A stretch of 37,349 bases of DNA, taken from positions 1 through 37,349 of the forward strand of contig WGMJ01000021.1 in the NCBI GenBank assembly GCA_016125135.1, in the 5' to 3' direction. The notes under the pieces were generated by a model. That model was not told where the DNA came from. It saw nothing but the letters and a program-made list of their open reading frames with translations, and searched no databases. Every line of letters begins with the position of its first letter. Within the stretch, counting starts at the first letter, position 1. Origin of the DNA: Alphaproteobacteria bacterium. GTDB lineage: Bacteria; Pseudomonadota; Alphaproteobacteria; Micavibrionales; Micavibrionaceae. The position numbers and the translations under genes are program-made. Shown one piece after another: positions 8,780 through 15,576 of this stretch.

Positions 8780-9537
8780 TGCAGAATAACACACAAAAGC
8801 GCAGGCTATCCCTTTATTGGTTCATGTGTCTGCTCGTGATTTTACAGCTTCTATTATGGCCCCATGTCAGAAGTGTTGAAACGCGCTGGCTGAATATACC
8901 CGATGCGCCTTCCGAAGAATTCCTGATGCTCTCTTTTCTGGGGGACCGTGAAATGGCTTATCGAACCATGGGGATGACCTTGCAGAATATGGGCGATCTT
9001 GATGGACATGTAACGCCCATCAAAGATTATGATTTCGAACATTTGCAAAACTGGTTTTTTCTGCTTGATCGGTTTAACAGCACCTCCAACTTTATTCCCT
9101 ATCTGGCGTCTTTCTATTTTGGGGCAACGCAGAACCCCGCCCAGCTTGACTATGTGATCCCGTATTTGCGGCAAGCTGCGCAGGCAGACGCGGGATTCGA
9201 GAAATGGCGCTGGCTTGTGCAAGCAATGTTTCTGGCACGGCACCGGCAGCATGATATGGAGAAAGCCTTGAAGCTGGCCGATGAACTTGCTGCGCGTAAT
9301 GACCCCGACGCACCGATATGGACAAAACAGATGCGGGCCTTCATAAAGGCCGATATGGGCGAGAAAGAGGCGGCATATGATATTATTATCGGTATGCTGA
9401 AAGAGGCGGCGGAAGCGCACAATAAGAATGTAGATCCTGCCGAAATATTCTTTATGAAAGATTATATCTGCAACAGGCTATTGGACGCACCACAACGCGC
9501 CGCACATCCGCTATGTCAGGATGTTCCGCAGGAGTAA
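8779..9537 (+). CDS. Membrane-anchored helical-repeat protein, candidate third subunit of the pilus ABC module
   Basis: The 252-residue protein has one N-terminal transmembrane helix (residues about 11-30, SLYWFMCLLVILQLLLW) with a basic cytoplasmic start, so the rest should be periplasmic. The remainder is all-helical with TPR-like repeats, for example DMEKALKLADELAARNDPDA and KADMGEKEAAYDIIIGML. Its start codon overlaps the permease stop (TAATG), which implies translational coupling and a joint function. In M. xanthus PilG accompanies PilH/PilI, and this position is the counterpart, but I cannot show homology. It is the last gene of the block, and a minus-strand gene converges on it 7 bases later. 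Confidence 0.82.
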   Translation: MQNNTQKRRLSLYWFMCLLVILQLLLWPHVRSVETRWLNIPDAPSEEFLMLSFLGDREMAYRTMGMTLQNMGDLDGHVTPIKDYDFEHLQNWFFLLDRFNSTSNFIPYLASFYFGATQNPAQLDYVIPYLRQAAQADAGFEKWRWLVQAMFLARHRQHDMEKALKLADELAARNDPDAPIWTKQMRAFIKADMGEKEAAYDIIIGMLKEAAEAHNKNVDPAEIFFMKDYICNRLLDAPQRAAHPLCQDVPQE

Positions 9538-9544
9538 ATTTTCT

Positions 9545-10003
9545 TTATTGAATTGGGCCGGAATTCTCGCCTGCTTTATTAAAGCGCCCTAAATTGCCGA
9601 GAAGCTGCTGCATGGCAGTGTAATCATGGCCACCTGTTGGTGTTTTACGCTCCACAACCGGAATTTCTTCGCGCTGGTTTTTGATTTCATGGATGCTGTC
9701 AACCAGCCCATCTGCTCCGAATGTAACACGGACTATGCGCTCGTCTTCCACTTCGTCATCAAAGATGCCGGTTTTGGATGTGCGCTGGCCAAGGTAAAAC
9801 CATATTTTTTCATTAAACGGATCTTTTGTGGTGGGGGACCCAAGCTTGCCAATTACATCGCTCTCGGTATCAACACCCGCTTGCACGCGCTTTAATTCTT
9901 CGGTTTTCAGGTAATTCCCACGTTGTGCTGTAACGGGAGAACAGGCACTTGCGCACAAGGCTAACAAAAGGGCAAAACTAAGGATTGTAAAAGCATTTTT
10001 CAT
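9545..10003 (-). CDS. bamE: Outer-membrane protein assembly lipoprotein BamE (SmpA/OmlA family)
   Basis: The 152-residue lipoprotein has a signal peptide ending ASAC with C21 as the lipidation site. The SmpA/OmlA core follows: LKRVQAGVDTESDVIGKLGS, then KIWFYLGQR and RIVRVTFGADGLVDSI, the order of helix pair and three strands in BamE. BamE is a subunit of the BAM complex that folds beta-barrel proteins into the outer membrane. The Gln/Gly-rich C-terminal tail (GGHDYTAMQQLLGNLGRFN) is typical of the alphaproteobacterial version. It converges on the pilus operon end and diverges from the next gene with only 23 bases between the two start codons. Confidence 0.88.
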   Translation of the reverse strand: MKNAFTILSFALLLALCASACSPVTAQRGNYLKTEELKRVQAGVDTESDVIGKLGSPTTKDPFNEKIWFYLGQRTSKTGIFDDEVEDERIVRVTFGADGLVDSIHEIKNQREEIPVVERKTPTGGHDYTAMQQLLGNLGRFNKAGENSGPIQ

Positions 10004-10014
10004 GGGTATATAAA
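9985..10014 (+). promoter_or_regulatory. Candidate sigma70-type promoter for the bc1 chaperone-rpmF genes
   Basis: TTGTAA (9985-9990) is followed after 16 bases by TATATA (10007-10012); an alternative -10 TATAAA at 10009 gives an 18-base spacing. The -35 lies inside the first codons of bamE on the other strand. The implied leader before the ATG at 10027 is only about 10 bases. Visual match only. Confidence 0.4.
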
Positions 10015-10026
10015 TAGGACAAAGCG

Positions 10027-10542
10027 ATGTTTAAATCAATTTCAAACTGGATCAGCCCCAAGCACCGTCAGGCATCTGCCTGGGCACGGGCAGCCTACGT
10101 TAATCTTGTCAAAGAGGCTCGAAACCCGCGCTTCTACACCGATTCGCACGTTCCCGATACCGAGGACGGGCGTTTTGATATGGTCCTCCTCCACGTGGCA
10201 ATCGAAACATGGGGGCTTTTACAGCGAAACCCGCCCGAGAAATTAAAAGCGCAGGCCCTTTTCGATGCGCTGTTTCTTGATATGGATATGGCACTCCGCC
10301 AGATCGGGGTAGGGGATCTGGGCATCCCGCACCACATGCGCCGTATGTTTAAACTTTATAAAGGGCGTTGCTATGCCTACGCCGAGGCACTTACACAAAA
10401 TAACAGAGCATTATTAACTGAAGTGATTACACGAAATATTTACCGCAAGGTTGAAAACGTGCCCGAGAATATCGTTGCGCAAGTTGCAGACTATGTTGAA
10501 GCGCGTGCCCGTGAAGCGGCGAGTTTACGGGAGGCCGCATGA
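10027..10542 (+). CDS. Ubiquinol-cytochrome c chaperone family protein (CBP3/UQCC1-like)
   Basis: The 171-residue protein matches the alphaproteobacterial and mitochondrial CBP3 family, which helps assemble cytochrome b of the bc1 complex. Visible family features are ARAAYVNLVKEARNPRFYT, the GRFDMVLLHVAIETWGLL segment with its aromatic and His residues, and ALFLDMDMALRQIGVGDLGI followed by HHMRRMFKLYKGRCYAYAEAL. All are hallmarks of this family. Its stop overlaps the next start by four bases. It implies a respiratory chain with complex III, in keeping with an aerobic alphaproteobacterium. Confidence 0.88.
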   Translation: MFKSISNWISPKHRQASAWARAAYVNLVKEARNPRFYTDSHVPDTEDGRFDMVLLHVAIETWGLLQRNPPEKLKAQALFDALFLDMDMALRQIGVGDLGIPHHMRRMFKLYKGRCYAYAEALTQNNRALLTEVITRNIYRKVENVPENIVAQVADYVEARAREAASLREAA

Positions 10543-11102
10543 GTAAGGAGTGGTCGGTCCCATACCGTGTCGATGATCTGAAAGACGATGCCTATATTTC
10601 AATTGAAGCAAATGCAGATATTTGCGCAGCTTTAAAAGAGCGTTATGAAGTTAATGCGGTCAATAACCTCAAAGCCGATATAAGAATTCAGCGTGAAATT
10701 GGTGGCAATAATGTCTTTGTAACTGGAACGCTTGTCGGGTCTGTCACGCAGCCCTGTGTTGTAAGCCTTGAGCCTGTTACAACAGAAATTCACGATGAAT
10801 TTGAAGCCTATTTCGCCGATAAATCCCAAGTGCTGCCGTTCAAAGCCGCAAAAGCGAAATTGGAAGCAAAAGCTGGCGCTATGGAGCAGGAAGTGCTTGA
10901 TGAAAGAGAAGATCCCGAAGAGATTATTGAAGGCATCATAGACCTTGGTGAATTGGTTGCGCAGTATTTCTCGCTCGCAATTCCGACCTACCCACGCGGC
11001 GCAGCAGCCGAAGAAGCGGCAGTTATAGGTCATGAGAAACTACAGGAGGGCCGCGTAAGCCCCTTCGCAGCGCTCAAGGACTGGAAAAAGGATGGGAAAT
11101 AG
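10539..11102 (+). CDS. yceD: DUF177 / YceD family protein
   Basis: The 187-residue protein belongs to the YceD/DUF177 family found beside rpmF in most Proteobacteria; plant and bacterial work links the family to 23S rRNA accumulation. The diagnostic part is GTLVGSVTQPCVVSLEPVTTEIHDEFEAYFA near the middle: a Cys followed by SLEP(V/I), where many relatives have a Cys-x-x-Cys. Only one Cys of that pair is kept here. An acidic stretch, EREDPEEIIEGIIDLGELVAQ, follows, as is common in this family. It overlaps the upstream gene by four bases (ATGA) and precedes rpmF by 107 bases. Confidence 0.88.
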   Translation: MSKEWSVPYRVDDLKDDAYISIEANADICAALKERYEVNAVNNLKADIRIQREIGGNNVFVTGTLVGSVTQPCVVSLEPVTTEIHDEFEAYFADKSQVLPFKAAKAKLEAKAGAMEQEVLDEREDPEEIIEGIIDLGELVAQYFSLAIPTYPRGAAAEEAAVIGHEKLQEGRVSPFAALKDWKKDGK

Positions 11103-11134
11103 GCGTTTCCAGCCCTGTTCTTTTAATAATTTAA

Positions 11135-11182
11135 TTGCATTTATTAAGCAAATTCGTTAGAAATGGCCTTGTTCGGAACAAG
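11135..11182 (+). promoter_or_regulatory. rpmF leader: weak promoter-like boxes and a short palindrome
   Basis: TTGCAT (11135-11140) and TAGAAA (11158-11163) are 17 bases apart and form a weak promoter match. Just downstream is the inverted repeat CTTGTTCGGAACAAG (11168-11182), a 6-bp stem with a 3-base loop, placed where it would be near the start of the transcript. It could be an operator or a leader hairpin; no function is shown. Confidence 0.3.
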
Positions 11183-11209
11183 AAATTAACATAATTAAGA
11201 GTAAATGCC

Positions 11210-11386
11210 ATGGCAGTACCTAAGAAGAAAACCTCGAAATCGAAGCGCAACATGCGCCGCGCACATGATTCATTGTCGACCTTTAACTGGATCGAAGACC
11301 CGAAATCAGGCGAGCCTGTACGTCCACACCATATCGACCTGAAAACAGGTATGTATAAGGGCCGTCAAGTCATTGACGCGAAATAA
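11210..11386 (+). CDS. rpmF: 50S ribosomal protein L32
   Basis: This 58-residue protein starts [20 protein letters not shown], the universal L32 opening, and ends KGRQVIDAK, as in alphaproteobacterial L32. It carries no zinc-binding Cys pairs, so it is the Cys-free form usual in Proteobacteria. It lies between yceD and plsX, the conserved order. Initiation is at ATG 11210 with a weak AAGAG five bases upstream. The alphaproteobacterial length of about 58-62 residues fits exactly. Confidence 0.96.
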   Translation: MAVPKKKTSKSKRNMRRAHDSLSTFNWIEDPKSGEPVRPHHIDLKTGMYKGRQVIDAK

Positions 11387-11444
11387 AAAAGGATTATAGG
11401 TTTGCTTTGTTGCGCGGCAAATCCGTGTAACAGAACAGGTTCTT

Positions 11445-12515
11445 TTGTCTTCAAAAAATATCATTCTGGCGCTAGATGCGATGGGCGGAGATCACGGGGT
11501 TAACTCCGTTATTCCCGGTGCGCATATCGCTGCGAAAGAACGGTCTGACCTGCGCTTTTCGTTCTTCGGTCATGAGGAACAGATTCTCCCCGTTCTTGAG
11601 AAATATCCTGACCTGCGCGATGTCTCGACAATTCACCACGCACCGTTGAAAATTGATGCGGCCGATAAGCCCTCCCAGGCCGTGCGTAAAAGCAAGGATA
11701 CCAGCATGCGTCTTGCTATCGAGGCTGTTTCAAATGGCAATGCGCAAGGTGTTGTTTCGGGCGGTAATACGGGCGCTTTAATGGCGCTTTCGAAAATGAT
11801 TTTGAAATGTTTGCCGGGCATTGACCGCCCTGCAATTGCAAGCGTGTTTCCTGCCATACATGGAAAAACGACAGTGCTTGATCTTGGCGCAAACCTTGAA
11901 TGCGATGTGCCGATGCTTATTCAATTTGCAATGCTCGGGAGTATATACTCACGCCTTGTACTCGGTCACTCACGCCCGACAGTTGGGTTATTGAATGTTG
12001 GCTCTGAAGAACAGAAGGGGCATGAAGAATTACGCCAAGCAGGAGCGATCCTTTCACAGCTTAATTTTAGCGGTGCCTATAAAGGCTTTGTTGAAGGGGA
12101 TGACCTGACAAACGGCGAAGTTGATGTTGTAGTAACAGACGGTTTTACAGGCAATGTAGCGCTAAAAACCGCTGAAGGCGTTGGCAAGCTTTCGAAATTT
12201 TATCTCAAAGAAACATTCAAAACTTCCTTCATGGCGAAGCTGGGCGCCTTATTTGCGCTGGGCGCTCTGCGGAAGATGCAAAAAGCGCTCGACCCGCGCC
12301 TTTACAATGGTGGTATGTTTTTGGGTCTGAACGGCATTTGCGTGAAAAGCCATGGCGGTATGGACGAGATCGGTTTTGCAAATGCAATCTGTTACGCCTA
12401 CGACCTTGTGAAAAGTGACTTCAATAAAAAAGTAACCGAGCAAATGGCCGCGCTTGATATGGCGTCACTCGTGAACGGCGTAAAAAATACGGATAATAAA
12501 AACGATGCTGCATGA
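11445..12515 (+). CDS. plsX: Phosphate acyltransferase PlsX
   Basis: PlsX converts acyl-ACP and phosphate to acyl-phosphate, the donor used by PlsY in phospholipid synthesis; it is a peripheral membrane enzyme. The 356-residue protein starts with the family signature ILALDAMGGDHG and contains VVSGGNTGALMALS, LDLGANLEC and VVTDGFTGNVALKT, all typical of PlsX. The start is a TTG at 11445 with AGG about seven bases upstream. The next ATG in the frame is within the DAMGG motif, so TTG is needed. The 3' end overlaps fabH by 11 bases. Confidence 0.95.
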   Translation: MSSKNIILALDAMGGDHGVNSVIPGAHIAAKERSDLRFSFFGHEEQILPVLEKYPDLRDVSTIHHAPLKIDAADKPSQAVRKSKDTSMRLAIEAVSNGNAQGVVSGGNTGALMALSKMILKCLPGIDRPAIASVFPAIHGKTTVLDLGANLECDVPMLIQFAMLGSIYSRLVLGHSRPTVGLLNVGSEEQKGHEELRQAGAILSQLNFSGAYKGFVEGDDLTNGEVDVVVTDGFTGNVALKTAEGVGKLSKFYLKETFKTSFMAKLGALFALGALRKMQKALDPRLYNGGMFLGLNGICVKSHGGMDEIGFANAICYAYDLVKSDFNKKVTEQMAALDMASLVNGVKNTDNKNDAA

Positions 12516-13479
12516 TGCACCCTCTGCCGTAATCGCAGGGACGGGGTCTTACCTGCCCGTTAAAGTGATGACAAACGCCGATATGGCGAAGATCGTTGAT
12601 ACAAATGACGAGTGGATTGTTGCACGTACAGGCATCAAGGCGCGGCATATTGCGGATAGTGAGTATGAGACCACAAGCTTTATGGCGAGCGAGGCTGCAA
12701 AAAAAGCCCTTGAAGCAGCGCAGCTGAAGCCCGAAGACATTGACGCGATTATTGTTGCAACAACAACGCCTGATTTGACGTTTCCTTCCGTTGCCGCTCA
12801 AGTACAGGCGATGCTGGGCGTGCCGCCTTGTGTGGCGTTTGATGTGCAGGCCGTTTGTTCAGGCTTTCTGTATGCCCTTTCGGTTGCTGATAAATTTATA
12901 AAAACAAAATCTGCCGAGAATATACTTGTGATCGGGGCCGAGCGTATGTCGAAGATCCTTGATTGGAACGACCGTACTACGTGCGTGCTGTTTGGGGATG
13001 GTGCAGGAGCGGTTGTGCTAAAGGCGCACGGTGATACAAAGCGCGGCGTTATTGCGACAAATTTATATGCCGATGGCAGACTGAAAGATATTTTGCTGAC
13101 ATCAGGCGGCACGGCCACAACGGGTGATGCGGGTATGATCCAGATGCAGGGTAAGGATGTTTTTAAATACGCTGTCACGTTTATGGCCGAGATGGTGGAT
13201 GATATTCTGAAGCAAGCCGACGTGAAGCGCGAAGAAATTAACTGGCTGGTACCGCATCAGGCGAATTTGCGGATTATATCGGGGGCAGCGCAGAAGCTGG
13301 GCCTGCCTATGGAACAGGTCATTATCACGCTTGATAGCCATGGCAATACGTCAGCAGCGTCCATTCCCTTGGCGCTAGACCAAGGCGTGCGTGACGGGCG
13401 CATAAAACAGGGCCAAATGCTGCTAATGGAAGCGGTTGGCGGTGGCCTGACTTGGGCTTCGGCACTTGTTCGTTATTAA
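12505..13479 (+). CDS. fabH: Beta-ketoacyl-ACP synthase III (FabH)
   Basis: FabH condenses acetyl-CoA with malonyl-ACP to start fatty acid synthesis. The 324-residue protein has the Cys-His-Asn catalytic triad at C118 (AVCSGF), H251 (VPHQANLRI) and N281 (SHGNTSAAS), with the FGDGAGAVVL glycine-rich motif in between and GGGLTWASALVRY at the end. The length is standard. The gene overlaps plsX by 11 bases, which indicates translational coupling of lipid initiation enzymes. A terminator-like hairpin follows. Confidence 0.96.
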   Translation: MLHDAPSAVIAGTGSYLPVKVMTNADMAKIVDTNDEWIVARTGIKARHIADSEYETTSFMASEAAKKALEAAQLKPEDIDAIIVATTTPDLTFPSVAAQVQAMLGVPPCVAFDVQAVCSGFLYALSVADKFIKTKSAENILVIGAERMSKILDWNDRTTCVLFGDGAGAVVLKAHGDTKRGVIATNLYADGRLKDILLTSGGTATTGDAGMIQMQGKDVFKYAVTFMAEMVDDILKQADVKREEINWLVPHQANLRIISGAAQKLGLPMEQVIITLDSHGNTSAASIPLALDQGVRDGRIKQGQMLLMEAVGGGLTWASALVRY

Positions 13480-13510
13480 GTGATTCTCGCTGTTTTCAGC
13501 CAAAAATTGA

Positions 13511-13552
13511 CCAAAATGAGGGTAGGGTATTGAAAAACCTACCTTTTTTGGT
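13511..13552 (+). terminator. Rho-independent terminator after fabH
   Basis: GGTAGG (13521-13526) pairs with CCTACC (13538-13543) around an 11-base loop and is followed directly by TTTTTT. Outer bases CCAAAA and TTTTGG can extend the stem. It separates plsX-fabH from ihfA. Confidence 0.65.
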
Positions 13553-13640
13553 TGCAAAGCCGTTTTACTTCCGTTAACTTTTTATCTGTAGCCTAAAATT
13601 ATAGAGTCCAATTTTATTAACGGAAACAAAGGCATATAAC

Positions 13641-13937
13641 GTGACTGAACGCACTATCACCCGCGCTGACCTCGCTGACGCTCTATATAAGCATCTGGGC
13701 CTTTCACGCTCGGAATCGGCTGACCTTGTTGAGCTGGTTCTGAACACGATGACAGACCAGATTGTAGCGGGGAATACAGTGAAGATTTCAGGATTCGGTG
13801 CGTTCGAAGTACGCCAGAAGGGTGAGCGCATTGGCCGCAACCCGAAAACCGGTGTAGAAGTGCCAATTACCCCCCGAAAAGTATTGACGTTCAGGGCCTC
13901 CCATCTGCTAAAAGAGAAGATGAATAAGTCGTCGTAA
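13641..13937 (+). CDS. ihfA: Integration host factor subunit alpha
   Basis: This 98-residue HU/IHF-family DNA-bending protein starts at a GTG (13641). The arm region [23 protein letters not shown] contains the Pro that intercalates into DNA, and the start [31 protein letters not shown] is the alpha-subunit pattern. IHF alpha after plsX-fabH and before a MerR gene is a conserved alphaproteobacterial order. Its partner beta subunit is not in the window. Confidence 0.95.
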   Translation: MTERTITRADLADALYKHLGLSRSESADLVELVLNTMTDQIVAGNTVKISGFGAFEVRQKGERIGRNPKTGVEVPITPRKVLTFRASHLLKEKMNKSS

Positions 13938-13977
13938 GATTCGACAATTCCTAACAATTTTGCGGGAAAAGTAGTGT

Positions 13978-13986
13978 GGGGAGGAA
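13978..13986 (+). promoter_or_regulatory. Ribosome binding site that sets the MerR start
   Basis: GGGGAGGAA is a near-perfect Shine-Dalgarno sequence five bases before the GTG at 13992. An earlier in-frame GTG at 13974 overlaps this site and so is unlikely to be the start. Confidence 0.7.
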
Positions 13987-13991
13987 CATCC

Positions 13992-14465
13992 GTGTCATAC
14001 ACACATACACAATCTGCAATGTCTGAAAGTGGTGCTTCCAAGAAGTCACCCGATGCATTTCGCACGATCAGTGAAGTTGCCGACGAGCTAGGGGTTGCCC
14101 AGCACGTGCTTCGTTTCTGGGAAACAAAATTTGCGCAAATTAAACCAATGAAGCGTGGCGGTAACCGCCGCTATTATCGGCCCGAGGACGTAGCGCTGAT
14201 CAAGCGTATCCATGCGCTCCTCTACAAAGAGGGCTACACCATTAAAGGCGCCCAGAAGGCTTTACGTGAGCAGAAGAAGGTCGGGGTGAGCATTGTTGCG
14301 CCAGAGAACCAGAACGCAGCTGCTGTTACGCCTGTTGTGGCGCAGCCGATGCCGCAAGCGGCTTTTACAACGCCTCCACCACTAAAGCTATCACCCAAGC
14401 AGGCTATGGCACTGGAATCGGTTCTGATGGAGCTGAAAGACATCAGGAACTCGATGGAATCCTGA
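13992..14465 (+). CDS. MerR-family transcriptional regulator
   Basis: This protein of 157 residues begins at GTG 13992. The MerR-type winged helix is [25 protein letters not shown] followed by [15 protein letters not shown], which is the helix-turn-helix and the wing with its Arg-Tyr-Tyr. Helices [16 protein letters not shown] follow. After that comes a Pro/Ala/Gln-rich linker and a short C-terminal helix; no metal-binding Cys pair is present, so it is not a metal sensor of the classic type. This IHF-neighbour MerR is widely conserved in alphaproteobacteria and its target is not evident from sequence. Confidence 0.9.
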   Translation: MSYTHTQSAMSESGASKKSPDAFRTISEVADELGVAQHVLRFWETKFAQIKPMKRGGNRRYYRPEDVALIKRIHALLYKEGYTIKGAQKALREQKKVGVSIVAPENQNAAAVTPVVAQPMPQAAFTTPPPLKLSPKQAMALESVLMELKDIRNSMES

Positions 14466-14523
14466 AATCCCTTGCCTTTTTAGCCCCTGTTTACTATCAC
14501 TAACCCTATCGCTTTTACCGTGT

Positions 14524-14600
14524 CGGACTGTAGCGCAGCCTGGTAGCGCACTTGCATGGGGTGCAAGGGGTCGCAAGTTCAAATCTTGTCAGTCCGACCA
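14524..14600 (+). tRNA. tRNA-Pro (anticodon GGG)
   Basis: The 77-base cloverleaf has acceptor arms CGGACTG and CAGTCCG closed by an encoded ACCA, a D arm GCGC/GCGC, an anticodon stem CTTGC/GCAAG around the loop ATGGGGT (anticodon GGG at loop positions 3-5), and a T arm GCAAG-TTCAAAT-CTTGT (a G-T pair closes it). The 3' CCA is encoded. It stands immediately before an accessory segment. Confidence 0.95.
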
Positions 14601-14632
14601 TTATAAGAAATAAATATTAAGGGAGTTAAAAA

Positions 14633-14971
14633 ATGAAGGTTCATGTAATTAACGCAGACATAACCTTAGGCGCAGGTATTGATGTATGGCTCGCAAAAAA
14701 TCATGCACTGGGGGCAGCTATTGCGAAGCTTGCCGCACAAAGTAATGAGACGGTATATTTTCATGCACCAGATGAAGTTCTCTTGGGGGCGCCTAATATT
14801 TTTCTTGAATGTTCAGATGCGTTCTTGAACATTGTGCAACAATTGCCAGAGTATAAAAGCCATCATGATATGTGGCAGCATATACAAACACAAAGATCTC
14901 AGGACCTCTGGGCCTATTTTTCAACGACCCCTATAAAGGGCTTTCCTAAGCCTAATTTTATTCCATTATAA
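14633..14971 (+). CDS. Hypothetical protein, 112 residues
   Basis: I do not recognise this protein. It has a good ribosome site (AGGGAG) seven bases before the ATG. The sequence is soluble, without a signal peptide or transmembrane helix. It alternates short hydrophobic stretches with charged ones and contains NADITLGAGIDVWLAKNHALGA, which reads like a small alpha/beta fold, and ends in a Pro-rich KGFPKPNFIPL. It lies 32 bases behind tRNA-Pro. A terminator-like hairpin follows and a minus-strand gene converges. Confidence 0.7.
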   Translation: MKVHVINADITLGAGIDVWLAKNHALGAAIAKLAAQSNETVYFHAPDEVLLGAPNIFLECSDAFLNIVQQLPEYKSHHDMWQHIQTQRSQDLWAYFSTTPIKGFPKPNFIPL

Positions 14972-14983
14972 ACGGTTTCAGTT

Positions 14984-15025
14984 CGCTTAAATTTATTCCA
15001 TCGTGTCTTTTAAGCGCTGTTTTTT
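14984..15025 (+). terminator. Rho-independent terminator after the hypothetical gene
   Basis: CGCTTAAA (14984-14991) and TTTAAGCG (15009-15016) pair across a 17-base loop, followed by CTG and a run of six T. It lies between two converging genes; the A/T-rich flanks may let it act on both strands, but the T run favours the plus strand. Confidence 0.5.
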
Positions 15026-15503
15026 AAAGTATTAGTTTAAAGGCGTTTGCTATTTTATCTGTAGATAAAGATATATCAGTATCAGATGTATCAATTTCTA
15101 AGTCGTATTTAATGCCGTTATGCAGATCTGCTTGCTCTGCTAAAAGAGTGGGGACGCGTTCTGGGCGTGTGGCCAGTCTGGCTGCAATGATATCCGGACG
15201 CGCAGAAATGCCAACCAAGTAAGGGGCAAAGTCTGTAAGTCTGCCACAAATCGTTTGAAGAAATTCTTCTCGGCTCACGATATCGAGAATAACATTATGT
15301 TCCTGCTGTAGCAGGGAATGCGCCGCATCAAGAAAAGCGTATTTTAATGTCGGGCTTGGTGGCGTTAGGGGGGGCATCTCAAGGAACGTGTCCCATTGTA
15401 TTAAGTGAAAATTACCTGGAAGCGTTTTCCGCAACGCGAGCCCAATGCTGGTTTTTCCAACACTTGAGGGGCCATTCAGAATAAGCGCGCGGTTTATAGC
15501 CAT
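15024..15503 (-). CDS. Chloramphenicol phosphotransferase-like P-loop kinase
   Basis: The 159-residue protein has a P-loop GPSSVGKTS at 11-19 followed by the FHLIQWDTFLE segment (a Trp-Asp-Thr-Phe motif where CPT enzymes have GVDTF/WDTF), NVILDIVSREEF, and YLVGISARPDII. The C-terminal HNGIKYDLEIDTSDTD is the best match: CPT-family proteins end with HdGl-YDlEvDTs. These kinases phosphorylate small hydroxyl compounds or are of unknown substrate, so resistance to chloramphenicol should not be assumed. It is transcribed against both neighbours. Confidence 0.82.
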   Translation of the reverse strand: MAINRALILNGPSSVGKTSIGLALRKTLPGNFHLIQWDTFLEMPPLTPPSPTLKYAFLDAAHSLLQQEHNVILDIVSREEFLQTICGRLTDFAPYLVGISARPDIIAARLATRPERVPTLLAEQADLHNGIKYDLEIDTSDTDISLSTDKIANAFKLIL

Positions 15504-15576
15504 AGCTTAGATTAAGCCGCCATTAAAATATGTCAATCCTTAACGCCCGCTCATTTATAGCGTATAGTTCAGCCCT

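Noticed and set aside
11168-11182. LexA box
   Set aside because: Alphaproteobacterial LexA sites are GTTC-N7-GTTC direct repeats; this is a different inverted repeat.
14570-14600. Attachment site duplicated from tRNA-Pro
   Set aside because: I saw no second copy of the tRNA 3' end and no integrase in the window, so an att site is not supported.
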